From: Streptomyces albus subsp. albus
Lineage (GTDB): Bacteria; Actinomycetota; Actinomycetes; Streptomycetales; Streptomycetaceae
Direction: 5' to 3'
Length of the DNA: 64,000 nucleotides
NCBI RefSeq assembly: GCF_000719865.1
Contig: NZ_JOID01000002.1
Coordinates: forward strand, 1 to 64,000
Shown: positions 9,401-16,978 of the stretch, one piece after another
Layout: the number at the start of each line of letters is the position of its first letter
Numbering within the stretch: the stretch's first letter is position 1
Translations under genes and position numbers: made by a program
Notes under the pieces: model-generated
Told to the model about the DNA's origin: nothing
Database searches by the model: none
What the model saw: the letters and a program-made list of their open reading frames with translations, nothing else

Positions 9401-11333
9401 CGCGCTGGGCCGCATCACGTCCAAGGACGCGGCGGGCACGATCACGCACTACACGTACGACCGGGCCGGCCGCCTGACGGAAGCGTCGAACCCGGACGCG
9501 ACGGTGCTCCTGCACCGCGACCGCCTCGGCCGCATCAAGTCGGAGACCGTCAACGGCCGTACGACGTCGTACCGTTACGACGCCCTGGGCCGCCGCATCA
9601 GCCGTGTGACCCCCATGGGCGCGCAGGCCACCCGGACCTACGACGCGGCGGGCCGCACCGCGTCCCTGTCCACCTCGGGCCACGCCTTCACGTACGCCCA
9701 CGACCCGGCGGGCCGCGAACTCTCCCGCCACTTCGGCGAGCGGGTCACCCTCACCCAGACCTGGGACCCGGCGGGCCGCCTCACCACCCAGTCCCTCCTG
9801 GCCCAGCCGACGAGGCTCCGGGACCCCGGGACTGCGGGGCCGGACGCGGCGGCCTGGGAGCCGGGGGCGGCGGGTGCGGCCGGACCGGGCGTGATGCCGG
9901 GCGCAGGTGCGGGAAGCGCACCCGCACCGGGCACCGGGGCCGCGGCTGCGGCCGCACCGGGCGCGGGGACGGCCGGCAACGGGACGACCGGCTCCGGGCC
10001 GGCGGGGTCGTCCGGAACGACCGACGCCGCCGAGATCCGCCAGCACCGGGCGTACGCCTACCGCCCGGACGGCCACCTCACCGCCGTACACGACCAACTA
10101 GGCGGCGGCGAATGCCGCTTCGACCTCGATGCCGCAGGCCGGGTGACGGCGGTCCACGCCGCGAACTGGGCCGAGCGCTACGCCTACGACGCGGCGGGCA
10201 ACCAGACCGAGGCAGCCTGGCCCTCCGCCCACGCCTCGCCCGAGGCGACGGGCCCCCGCACCTACACCGGCACCCGGATCACCCACGCCGGCGCCATCCG
10301 CTACGAACACGACGCGCAGGGCCGCATCACCCTCCGCCAGAAGAAGCGCCCCTCGCGCAAGCCGGACACCTGGCGCTACGAGTGGGACGCGGAGGACCGC
10401 CTGACGGCGGTGGTGACCCCGGACGGCACGCGCTGGCGCTACCTGTACGACCCCCTGGGTCGCCGCACGGCCAAACAACGCCTGACCGCCGACGGCTCAA
10501 TCGCCGAGGAAGTGACGTTCACTTGGGACGGCACGACCCTCGCGGAACAGACGACAACATCCCTGGACCTGCCGAACCCGGTCACGCTCACCTGGGACCA
10601 CGACGGCCTGCGCCCGATCGCGCAGACCGAACGCATCACGGCGGCCGGCGCCCCGCAACACGTCATCGACGCCCGCTTCTTCGCCATCGTCACCGACCTG
10701 GTCGGCACCCCCACCGAACTGGTCGACGAGTCCGGCACCATCACCTGGCACACCCGCACCACCCTCTGGGGCACCACCACCTGGGCCGCCGACAGCACGG
10801 CCTACACCCCCCTCCGCTTCCCGGGCCAGTACTTCGACCCCGAAACGGGCCTCCACTACAACTACTTCCGCTACTACGACCCGGAAACGGCCCGCTACAC
10901 CAGCCCGGACCCGTTGGGACTGGCACCGTCTCAGAACCCCTCAACTTATGTCCGCAATCCACACAAGTGGGCCGATCCGCTCGGTCTTGCTCCGTGCCCG
11001 CGGAGTTTCGCTGATGCCAAGGCGCAAGCGCTACGGGACGCAGGTATACCTGAAGGCGCCGAGCCGCTCGACGTGAATGACTACGTGTCGGCCACCGGGC
11101 CTGAGTGGCAGGGTTCGAAGCAGCTCATGGATGATAACCATCAGCCGATCTATTATCGGGAAGAATACTACGAGACGCCATCCGGAGAGCTCATCACTTT
11201 CCAAGATCACTGGTTCGGCCATCAGAGGCCCGGAGAGCCCGGGTATCAGCCTCCACATGTCCACGTTCGACCATTCGATGATCCGAGGAACGGGCAACTC
11301 CCCGGGTGTGAGGAGCATTACTACTATGACTGA
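6453..11333 (+). CDS. RHS/YD-repeat polymorphic toxin with predicted HNH/EndoVII nuclease tip
   Basis: A 1626-residue protein. Residues 1-~210 form a helical WXG/T7SS-like leader; ~405-500 is a DUF6531-like module (DPVDLATGRMYLPQTDVV); ~500-1480 holds many YD repeats of the form YDAAGRL that build the RHS cocoon; ~1450-1515 is the RHS core end (FPGQYFDPETGLHYNYFRYY, then PDPLGLAP). The last ~110 residues are a variable toxin tip. It contains FQDHWFGH, PPHVHVRP and CEEHYYYD, which fit the predicted HNH/EndoVII-fold toxins with conserved Asp/Glu-His and His residues. A low-complexity Ala/Gly/Pro insert sits near residues 1125-1185. GC content falls sharply after about base 10925, at the tip. 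Immunity genes follow directly. Confidence 0.88.
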   Translation: MAGVGDFIPDPVEEWAEDRAEEAGDFVEGLGDGTADALESVGWQDGANWVREKSGSAANAMGADVAELDLGQSEDPKKLIHGSPGKLRSTAGHLADFRRAFENVGNGLKKVDAGALKGEAARAFEEKVAGEPKRWFAAADACEKAARALNDFADTVEWAQGRARTAIDLYQRGKRAAAQARADHFEQLAAYGAALETYNALPAEKRDAADRPRKPGDPGDVGKAELTAARDLLEEARRQRDAALRTAAASVGAARDKAPAAPSYAEQVQDGLLGMHLEGSHRVGGLLRGSAGVLNYIHAVNPLHPYNLTHPAEYVTNLNATTAGLVQTVNDPGATAKTLYDQYQKDPAEGQGRLLPELLGTRGAGAAKKIAGAGRHTAGGKSAARGDLGKDGPETHKTKDCDRTCKGTDPVDLATGRMYLPQTDVVVPGALPLVFTRRVESGYRSGRWFGPSWSSTADQRLEIDAEGVVLVTEDGLLLAYPHPAPGQPTLPAMGPRQPLDRTPGGDYVLTDPETGHVRHFTGPEGAEPGGDGEARLAEITDRNGHRLTFEYATDGTPLGIVHDAGHHVRFTTEDGRITALHLAAAADDGSDLELVRYGYTDGDLTEVTGSSGLPLRFTYDDERRVIAWTDTNDRRYDYVYDNQDRCIAEGGTEGHLALRIDYGTADPRTGHRTTTVTTAQGHTSRYLIDRRSNVIAETDPTGAVTRTAYDAHDRVISRTDPLGHTTAFRYDEAGRLTAAVHPDGSESTASYNDLGLPTAVTHPGGAVWQQSYDEAGNRLTLTDPSGATTRYTYDDRGHPASVTDALGHTTTVRCDQAGRLLSVTDPLGGETAYERDALGRIVTVTDPAGGRTRLAWSVEGKLLRRTGPDGAEESWTYDGEGNCTTYTDAVGAVTRYEYTHFDLLAAQTGPDGVRYEFEHGPDLLLRTVTNPQGLTWTYSYDAAGRLVSETDFDGRTLTYAYDAAGRLASRTNALGETIRFAHDALGRITSKDAAGTITHYTYDRAGRLTEASNPDATVLLHRDRLGRIKSETVNGRTTSYRYDALGRRISRVTPMGAQATRTYDAAGRTASLSTSGHAFTYAHDPAGRELSRHFGERVTLTQTWDPAGRLTTQSLLAQPTRLRDPGTAGPDAAAWEPGAAGAAGPGVMPGAGAGSAPAPGTGAAAAAAPGAGTAGNGTTGSGPAGSSGTTDAAEIRQHRAYAYRPDGHLTAVHDQLGGGECRFDLDAAGRVTAVHAANWAERYAYDAAGNQTEAAWPSAHASPEATGPRTYTGTRITHAGAIRYEHDAQGRITLRQKKRPSRKPDTWRYEWDAEDRLTAVVTPDGTRWRYLYDPLGRRTAKQRLTADGSIAEEVTFTWDGTTLAEQTTTSLDLPNPVTLTWDHDGLRPIAQTERITAAGAPQHVIDARFFAIVTDLVGTPTELVDESGTITWHTRTTLWGTTTWAADSTAYTPLRFPGQYFDPETGLHYNYFRYYDPETARYTSPDPLGLAPSQNPSTYVRNPHKWADPLGLAPCPRSFADAKAQALRDAGIPEGAEPLDVNDYVSATGPEWQGSKQLMDDNHQPIYYREEYYETPSGELITFQDHWFGHQRPGEPGYQPPHVHVRPFDDPRNGQLPGCEEHYYYD

Positions 11334-11820
11334 ATCCTGGAGAGGTCTGCTGCGTAATGGCGACTTGCTCGCTCCCTATTATGTGCAAATTCCCGATATT
11401 GATCGCGTTGTAATTCACTCCACATACCTGGATCGCAGAGGCCCAACACTGGTGTTGCGATTGGACCTTCCCAGGTTTGCGGACAGGCCCTTGCCGGAGT
11501 GGATTGAGGCCGGATGTGATCGGATCCAATGCCACGTAAAGTTCCTCGCGTTGAGTGACGTCCGTATTCAGCGCGTCCGGTTTCCGGCCGAAGCAAGGAT
11601 CAACATTGATCGGCGGGAGGATGGCAGGATCGGCGTCCGTGTAGCTTCGGATATTGGTGATATGGAATTCATTAGCAGTGATTCTCTTACGGTCGGGCAC
11701 ATCGGCGCGTTCCGATCACGTGATGGTTCGGAAGGCCGGCATTTTTTCGCGAGCAAGTTGGACAGGCGGCGGTTCGGGGACTTTCTTCCTGCTGCACATG
11801 AGAAGGGCTTCTATGGGTAA
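11326..11820 (+). CDS. Imm50-like immunity protein (copy 1)
   Basis: A 164-residue protein. The ATG at 11326 overlaps the end of the toxin gene by 8 bases and has AGGAG ten bases upstream; longer in-frame starts would lie deep inside the toxin tip. The sequence (YYVQIPDIDRVVIHSTYLD, LVLRLDLPRF, CDRIQCHVKFLALSDV) follows the beta-rich pattern of Imm50-family immunity proteins. Position right behind the toxin tip supports a role in neutralising the RHS nuclease. GC content is far below that of neighbouring core genes, a sign of horizontal acquisition. Confidence 0.75.
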   Translation: MTESWRGLLRNGDLLAPYYVQIPDIDRVVIHSTYLDRRGPTLVLRLDLPRFADRPLPEWIEAGCDRIQCHVKFLALSDVRIQRVRFPAEARINIDRREDGRIGVRVASDIGDMEFISSDSLTVGHIGAFRSRDGSEGRHFFASKLDRRRFGDFLPAAHEKGFYG

Positions 11821-12244
11821 GAGCGGGTGGATGAGCAGAGTCGGCGGCGATCCAGAAGACCTTTTGGATCTGTTCGATGAGTTTCCGGAGTTGACCGGTC
11901 AAGCTCTTTTTTCAGTGCATATTGATGAGCGGGACTGTCGGATCGATCTGGGCTTCGAGAACGCTGGCTTGCCGTCCCGCCCTCGCCGGGCATGGGTGGA
12001 GCAGGGCCTCAATGCGTTTGAAATGCACCTGACCTTCTTTGGTATCCGAGACCTGGTTCTCGAAGGTTGGACAGGGACTCCGAAGCACACAGTTCACTTC
12101 GGGTGGATGGAGGAAGGCCGCACTCCCGCGCGGGATTCCGAGGTGCGGATGGAAATCAGAGGTACTGGGGAGTTGATCTGCTTCACGGCGCAGTCCGTCA
12201 AGCTGACAGACGTGAGGGCTTACCGGGCCTCGCAGGCCATATGA
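11813..12244 (+). CDS. Imm50-like immunity protein (copy 2)
   Basis: A 143-residue paralogue of the preceding gene: RRAWVEQGLNAFEMHLTFF then GIRDLVLEGW aligns with the EWIEAGCDRIQCHVKFLALSDVRI part of copy 1 (shown here only as the conserved region). The ATG at 11813 overlaps the end of copy 1 and has AGAAGGG five bases upstream. Alternative starts are ATG 11798 and ATG 11831. The two copies are divergent, so the second may be an orphan immunity gene kept from an earlier toxin tip or may cover a variant toxin. GC content is low, as for copy 1. Confidence 0.72.
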   Translation: MGKSGWMSRVGGDPEDLLDLFDEFPELTGQALFSVHIDERDCRIDLGFENAGLPSRPRRAWVEQGLNAFEMHLTFFGIRDLVLEGWTGTPKHTVHFGWMEEGRTPARDSEVRMEIRGTGELICFTAQSVKLTDVRAYRASQAI

Positions 12245-12732
12245 TATGGAATTGAGGCTTTATGTCTGCCTACCACCGGGGCGGGGAGGTCCGACTCGTC
12301 CGGACGCCGGAGCCACACCCGGCTTTACGTGGATCACTTCGCTGAGAAACTGTGTTGTTGACGCTCGGGGTAGTTGAATCGCGAGTAGGGGGATGGGTGG
12401 CGTGCTTGGCGTTCGCCAAGAACTCGAGGCCGTGGTCACGGCGATTCTGCCACTACACCGTGCAGGGCGGTGCCAGGATCTCCTGGTCGAAAACCTACCT
12501 ACAGGGGCTTCGCCCGTTTGGCAGCCCAACGTCCATTCAGTCAAACAGGTTGGAAAGAGTTCACGGTCACGCGCTTGCAGCCCGGCAAAGCAGCCTTGAT
12601 CGCGTTCCGGCCGCCCTCGCGCAAGCGGTTCTGAGGCCGCTCAGAGCGGGCTATCGCACCGCGGTCGACGAGCTCGCACCGATGGCGGCGTCACCAGCAG
12701 TGGCGTTGCGTCGGCCCAGTGACCGGTCACAC
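12245..12732. other. Gene-free stretch, probably decayed DNA
   Basis: These 488 bases separate the immunity genes from the DarTG-like locus. All open frames are short, lack convincing starts and show no third-position GC bias or recognisable motif. The base composition is intermediate between the low-GC immunity genes and the core genome. Such stretches in RHS islands often hold displaced toxin-tip or transposase fragments, but none can be identified here. Confidence 0.4.
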
Positions 12733-13794
12733 TTACACAAAGCCTGTTTCGGACAGGCGTTGCCACGCTGTTTGTACGTGGGCCTCTGTGAAGAGGCGCT
12801 CCTTCCGGTGGTTCCACGTCTTGATGCACGCCGTTACCGATTCGGGGTTTGGCGGAGGCGTCACGATTTCTTCGGCAGCGAAAAGAACGGTACTCAACAG
12901 TTCCATGCCGAACGCGTCTTCAAAGCCTGCTGTCAGGGATTCGAACCTGGCAGCGGTTTCTTCGAACTCCGGATACTGCTTCAGGAACTGTTCAGCTTCG
13001 TTGACCGAATCTTTATTGAGTTCCAGAACTGCCTGGGCTCCGCTAGTGCCGTCCCCAAATCCAGTGAGGAAGTGGCCCTCCATCGCAGACACCGCCCTGT
13101 CAAGGGGCTGTGAATATGGGCCGTAGATACCCTTCTCGAAATGAAGCCCCAATGTTAGATGCAGCTTCTGCAGAAGGTACGCAACTTTGTGGGCTTCGAG
13201 AAGTGAAACGCGTTGTTCAAAAGCGAGACCGCGTGAAATCCCACTTTTGATATACCGATTGAGTGCGGCGAGAAAAGCTGCGCGTTCACGCGTCATCTCG
13301 GGCGCCCGGGTGGCATTCGGCATCGATGATGCGCTGGGCGCTCCAGACGGTTCGTAAACACGAACTTCGACGCCGGGAATCGTGCCCAGGGTTCGGCGGA
13401 TCATTGGCTCGACTTCACGCCAGGAAAGACCGCCGTTTCCACACCCGAGGGGCGGTACGGCGATGGACTTGATCCCGCGCTCAACGATTTCGTCACGCAG
13501 CGCTACGAGCCCTGAGGCGATGTCTTCGATCCGTGACGGCGCGCGCCAGTGGCGCTTCGTTGGGAAGTTGATGACGAACCGTGGGCCGCCCACTTGCCCG
13601 ACCTCGTGCACGTGCATCCGACCGACCATGACATCGCCGCGATCACAGGACGCCTTGTAGTCATTGAAGTTCTCCGGATATGCCCGCTTGAACTGCAAGG
13701 CGATGCCTTTGCCCATGACGCCCACGGTATTGACCGTGTTAACAAGGGCATCGACATCTGCCAGGAGCAGGTTGCCGGTGCCACGCGTGATCAT
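12733..13794 (-). CDS. darG: DarG-like macrodomain antitoxin (DNA ADP-ribosyl glycohydrolase)
   Basis: A 353-residue protein. Residues 1-~155 form a macrodomain (ITRGTGNLLLADVDALVNTV, GVMGKGIALQFK, VPPLGCGNGGLSW). The rest (~175-353) is the DarG C-terminal domain that binds DarT (LLQKLHLTLGLHFEKGIYGP, MEGHFLTGFGDG). DarG removes ADP-ribose that DarT places on thymidine in DNA. The ATG at 13794 has GGAAGGGCAG just upstream; a 20-codon upstream extension overlaps darT and is rejected. The gene overlaps the end of the darT remnant by 56 bases. It looks intact and codon-conserved. Confidence 0.85.
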   Translation of the reverse strand: MITRGTGNLLLADVDALVNTVNTVGVMGKGIALQFKRAYPENFNDYKASCDRGDVMVGRMHVHEVGQVGGPRFVINFPTKRHWRAPSRIEDIASGLVALRDEIVERGIKSIAVPPLGCGNGGLSWREVEPMIRRTLGTIPGVEVRVYEPSGAPSASSMPNATRAPEMTRERAAFLAALNRYIKSGISRGLAFEQRVSLLEAHKVAYLLQKLHLTLGLHFEKGIYGPYSQPLDRAVSAMEGHFLTGFGDGTSGAQAVLELNKDSVNEAEQFLKQYPEFEETAARFESLTAGFEDAFGMELLSTVLFAAEEIVTPPPNPESVTACIKTWNHRKERLFTEAHVQTAWQRLSETGFV

Positions 13795-14284
13795 TGCTGC
13801 CCTTCCTTGGGTTCGCCCAGTACGGTGCAGCCATGATCTCCCAGTCGACGACACTTGGCATCATGCTGAGGTCGGTGAAATGTCTGGTGATCTCGCTTGC
13901 GCAGTTGCCGTCGCTGAACACGAAGGGTCTGTGGGACTCCATGACGCCGTCGACGGACGTGACCAGGTAGACAAGCGGGGACTGCCCGTCCTGGTAGGTG
14001 ACGACGCCGCCCCGGCTGATGACGTAGAGCATGGGAGAGCGCGGAGCGAAGTAGAACGGGACGTAGTCGGCTGGACAGCCGTAGGGCGGAACAGTGATCT
14101 GCCGCGACCGCCGTTCGGCTTTGACCGCCCTGTCTCCGCACTCTCTCAGCACGCCCCCGCGGCTCTGCATGACGGTGTCCGAGACCAACTGCTTCTCGAC
14201 GAGGATGTCACGCAGGTTGCGCACGTGCGTGAAGTGGAACAGTCGTCGTTCCCCAACGTTCATCACAAGAGCTGAGTACACCAC
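13739..14284 (-). pseudogene. darT: DarT-like DNA ADP-ribosyltransferase toxin, 3' end deleted
   Basis: The frame encodes 181 residues. The first ~160 match DarT: LFHFTHVRNLRDILVE, ADYVPFYFAPRSPML, FVFSDGNCASEI and DWEIMAAPYWAN. Normal DarT proteins continue with an Arg-rich RRRQAEFLV segment that carries the catalytic glutamate, followed by about 40 more residues. Here homology ends at YWAN and the DNA passes within a few codons into the ribosome-binding site of darG; the last ~18 residues are out-of-frame darG sequence. The deletion appears to run from inside darT to just before darG. Toxicity is therefore unlikely. The start ATG at 14284 or the ATG seven codons later are both possible. Confidence 0.78.
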
Positions 14285-14607
14285 ACCTGCGCCCGGTGCA
14301 GGCTGGCTGTTGGGCCGTCAACCACTGGTGTTGCCAGCTTTTTTGCTGCTGCGGTCTCCAACGGGAACAGTGGTGGACGTTGCCGTATCTCAAGACGCAG
14401 TTCTGCAAACTTGGGGCAGAAGCGTGACTGGCGAGATGCTGCTGAGCGCTGGAGCGCATGGAGTCCTGCGCCTTTTGGCTGGCTGAGTCGGGGGAACGTA
14501 TCCACCGGTTCATACGCGAGGCCAAGGCGGGGGAGTGGGACGATCTGGTCTGATCCGGGGCGGTGAGGCCGGTCCCCGCTGCGGCACGCTGCCACGTGCT
14601 CGCTTGA
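14285..14607. other. Gene-free stretch with a possible gene remnant
   Basis: These 323 bases hold no complete gene. Near 14455-14553 on the plus strand a short frame ends in GERIHRFIREAKAGEWDDLV and a stop; the codons just before it continue plausibly only after a frame change (KRDWRDAAERW). It may be the C-terminal remnant of a small regulator or antitoxin. Nothing else is supported. Confidence 0.3.
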
Positions 14608-15135
14608 TCACTGCTGCGGATCGGCCGGGGCGCGCGGATCTCGCAGGTCGCGCAGGTCCCGGACGAAGCGCAGGCCCGGGCGGCCGTCCAGTTCCGTTTC
14701 GCCGGTGGCGGTGAAACCCGTGCGGGCCAGTACGGCCCGGGAGCCCGCGTTGTCCAGGGTGGTGGCGGCGTGCAGCCTCGTCAGGCCGTACTCCGTGGCG
14801 GCGCGGGCGCAGATCTCGCGGACTGCGGCCGTGGCGAGGCCGCGCCCGGTGGCCCTTTCGGCGATGCGGTAGCCGAGCTCCGCCGAGCCGTCAGCCGCCG
14901 CGTCGACCAGGTTGACGCGGCCCAGCACCTCACCGTCCTCGTCCACCAGCACGTGGAAGAAGCAGACGCCCGCGGCCTGCTCCTCCAGCAGCGCGCGGAG
15001 CCGGGCGTCGAAGTGCGCGAAGTAGTCGTCGCCGCGGTCGGGGATGGAGGCGGCGAAGAAGGCCCGATTCTCCCGCTCGAACTCCAGCAGCGCGCGGGCG
15101 TGTTCGGGACGGAGGAGCTGGAGCTGCTGCGGCAT
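14608..15135 (-). CDS. GNAT-family N-acetyltransferase (RimJ/RimL type)
   Basis: A 175-residue protein. It carries the acetyl-CoA fold motifs: GRVNLVDAAADGSAELGYRI (beta4 region), ERATGRGLATAAVREICARA (pyrophosphate-binding motif A, residues ~94-113) and LDNAGSRAVLARTGF (motif B). The RimJ/RimL type acetylates ribosomal or other N-termini or small amines; the substrate here is unknown. The last ~15 residues are a charged, Pro-rich tail. It is leftward, divergent from the FG-GAP protein gene. Confidence 0.82.
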   Translation of the reverse strand: MPQQLQLLRPEHARALLEFERENRAFFAASIPDRGDDYFAHFDARLRALLEEQAAGVCFFHVLVDEDGEVLGRVNLVDAAADGSAELGYRIAERATGRGLATAAVREICARAATEYGLTRLHAATTLDNAGSRAVLARTGFTATGETELDGRPGLRFVRDLRDLRDPRAPADPQQ

Positions 15136-15318
15136 GCCGTCAGGCTAGCGGTGTGGTGCGCGACGGGTCCGGCCGCTCCATGTGCGAGGCCGGGGCTTGC
15201 CGGCCTGGCGGGTTGGCCGGCGCCACGTCGTCAGCATCCGGAACCTCTCCTTTCCTACAACCCTTCAGGTTCACCAGAGGTCACCTTTGTGCCCACAGGT
15301 ATCTCCTGGAAGGAACCC

Positions 15319-16776
15319 ATGCCCCAGTCCCACCACAAGCGCTCCCGGCGTCCCGTCGTCCTGGGCGCCACCGCCGTCGCGGCAGCCCTGGCCGGCGGCC
15401 TGCTCATCGCCCTGCCCGGCGCCGCAAGCGCCGCGCCCTCCGGTCTCGCCGACGACTTCAACGGCGACGGCTACCGCGACCTGGCGACCGCCGCGCCGGG
15501 GGCCGTCGCGAACGACAAGGAGAAGGCCGGCGCCGTCGTCGTCAACTACGGCTCGTCGAGCGGGATCAGCGCCTCCCGCAAGAAGATCACGTCGCAGAGT
15601 TCCTCCGGTGTGCCGGGCGCCTCCGAGGCGGACGACCGGTTCGGCACCGAGCTGGCGCACGGCGACCTCAACAACGACGGCTACGGCGATCTCGTCGTGG
15701 GCATCCCCCTGGAGGACGTCCCCGGGGACATCGACCGTGGCACGGTGACGATCCTGTGGGGCAGCTCGTCCGGTCTGTCCGGCGGCACGACGATCAGCGA
15801 TCCGAACCCGTCGGGCCACGACCGGTTCGGCCAGTCCCTCGCGGTCGGCGACTTCACCGGCGACGGCAGGACGGACCTGGCGGTCGGCTCCACCGGCAAG
15901 GACGTGTGGATCTTCAAGGGCGGCTTCACCACGTCGGGCGGCGCAGCGGGGACGCTGCGCTTCGACGCGCAGATCGAGTCCGGCGCGTATCCCAAGGGCG
16001 CCGTCCAGTTGGCCGCCGGGGACTTCGACGACGACGGGGCGGACGACGTGGTGGTGGCCTCCTCCGCGGGCAACTTCGTCTACCGTGGCGCCCCGGCCGG
16101 GCCCACGCTCCAGACCGAGGTGGGCAAGGGTTACGCGAGCGCGCTCACCGTGGCCGACTTCGACCTCGACGGGCACGACGACCTGGTCGTCGGCATTGAC
16201 TCCGTCGACGTCCTGGACACGACGGCGGACGGTGGTTACGTCACCGTGTTCCCGGGCGGCGCGGCGGGCGTCGACGCCTCCCGCGGCACCGTCTTCAGCC
16301 AGGCCACCGAGGGTGTGCCGGGGGCGGACGAGTCCAACGACTCGTTCGGTGGCGCGCTCGCCGCGGGCGACGCCGACGGCGACGACTTCCCGGACCTGGC
16401 GGTCGGTGCCTACTTCGAGACCATCGGCTCCGCCTCCCACACCGGTAACGTCTGGGTGCTGCGCGGCGGCCCCTCCGGCCTGACCGCGACCGGAGCCCAG
16501 TCCTTCAACCAGGGGACCTCGGGGGTACCGGGCGCCAATGAGTCGTCCGACTGCTTCGGCGGCGTCGTCCACCTCGCCGACCTCACCGGGGACGACCGTG
16601 CCGACCTGTCCGTCGGCGCGGCCGGCGAGAACAGCGACGACGGAGCCGTGTGGATGCTGCGCGGCGCCTCGGGCGGCATCACGGCCTCCGGCGCGGTGAG
16701 CTTCAGCGGGCCGACCGTGGGCATCGCCCGCTCCGGGGACGACCCCATGTTCGGGAAGACCATGTCGGGCTCCTGA
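15319..16776 (+). CDS. Secreted FG-GAP (integrin-like) repeat protein
   Basis: A 485-residue exported protein. The ATG at 15319 follows GGAAGGAA; the signal peptide has a KRSRR stretch, a long hydrophobic core and an ASA-type cleavage site near residue 38. At least six FG-GAP/calcium-binding repeats follow (DFNGDGYRDL, DLNNDGYGDL, DFTGDGRTDL, DFDLDGHDDL and similar), building a beta-propeller as in integrin alpha N-termini. No catalytic domain is present. Such Streptomyces proteins are cell-surface or extracellular with mostly unknown ligands. A strong terminator follows. Confidence 0.85.
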   Translation: MPQSHHKRSRRPVVLGATAVAAALAGGLLIALPGAASAAPSGLADDFNGDGYRDLATAAPGAVANDKEKAGAVVVNYGSSSGISASRKKITSQSSSGVPGASEADDRFGTELAHGDLNNDGYGDLVVGIPLEDVPGDIDRGTVTILWGSSSGLSGGTTISDPNPSGHDRFGQSLAVGDFTGDGRTDLAVGSTGKDVWIFKGGFTTSGGAAGTLRFDAQIESGAYPKGAVQLAAGDFDDDGADDVVVASSAGNFVYRGAPAGPTLQTEVGKGYASALTVADFDLDGHDDLVVGIDSVDVLDTTADGGYVTVFPGGAAGVDASRGTVFSQATEGVPGADESNDSFGGALAAGDADGDDFPDLAVGAYFETIGSASHTGNVWVLRGGPSGLTATGAQSFNQGTSGVPGANESSDCFGGVVHLADLTGDDRADLSVGAAGENSDDGAVWMLRGASGGITASGAVSFSGPTVGIARSGDDPMFGKTMSGS

Positions 16777-16794
16777 ACACCCGGAAACACAGCC

Positions 16795-16834
16795 GGAGGG
16801 GGCGGCACCGGAGGATCCCGGTGCCGTCCCCTCC
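16795..16834 (+). terminator. Terminator after the FG-GAP gene
   Basis: A GC-rich inverted repeat (GGAGGGGGCGGCACCGG and its near-perfect complement) begins 19 bases after the stop codon at 16776. Confidence 0.65.
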
Positions 16835-16978
16835 GTTGTGCCGGCTGATGACCTGGTGCGCCATGGCCGGCGACGTCGCCTGTCGCGCACCCGGTGATCG
16901 TGGTCCACAAGCGGCCGCGCCCGCTGCCGCACGGCGGAACCGTCGTCCGCGCCGGCCGCCCCCATCCGGCGCTGCCGG

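Noticed and set aside
7053..10097. A 1014-codon open frame on the minus strand inside the RHS gene
   Set aside because: It is antisense to YD repeats; long antisense frames are normal in high-GC repetitive coding DNA, and the product (Val/Arg/Gly-rich) has no family resemblance.
13795..13854. Longer DarG start fusing part of darT to darG
   Set aside because: The extra 20 residues are out-of-frame darT sequence; ATG 13794 has a good ribosome-binding site and matches the family's N-terminus.
14608..15318. Upstream extension of the FG-GAP frame to 14770
   Set aside because: It is antisense to the GNAT gene; the signal peptide and ribosome-binding site place the start at 15319.
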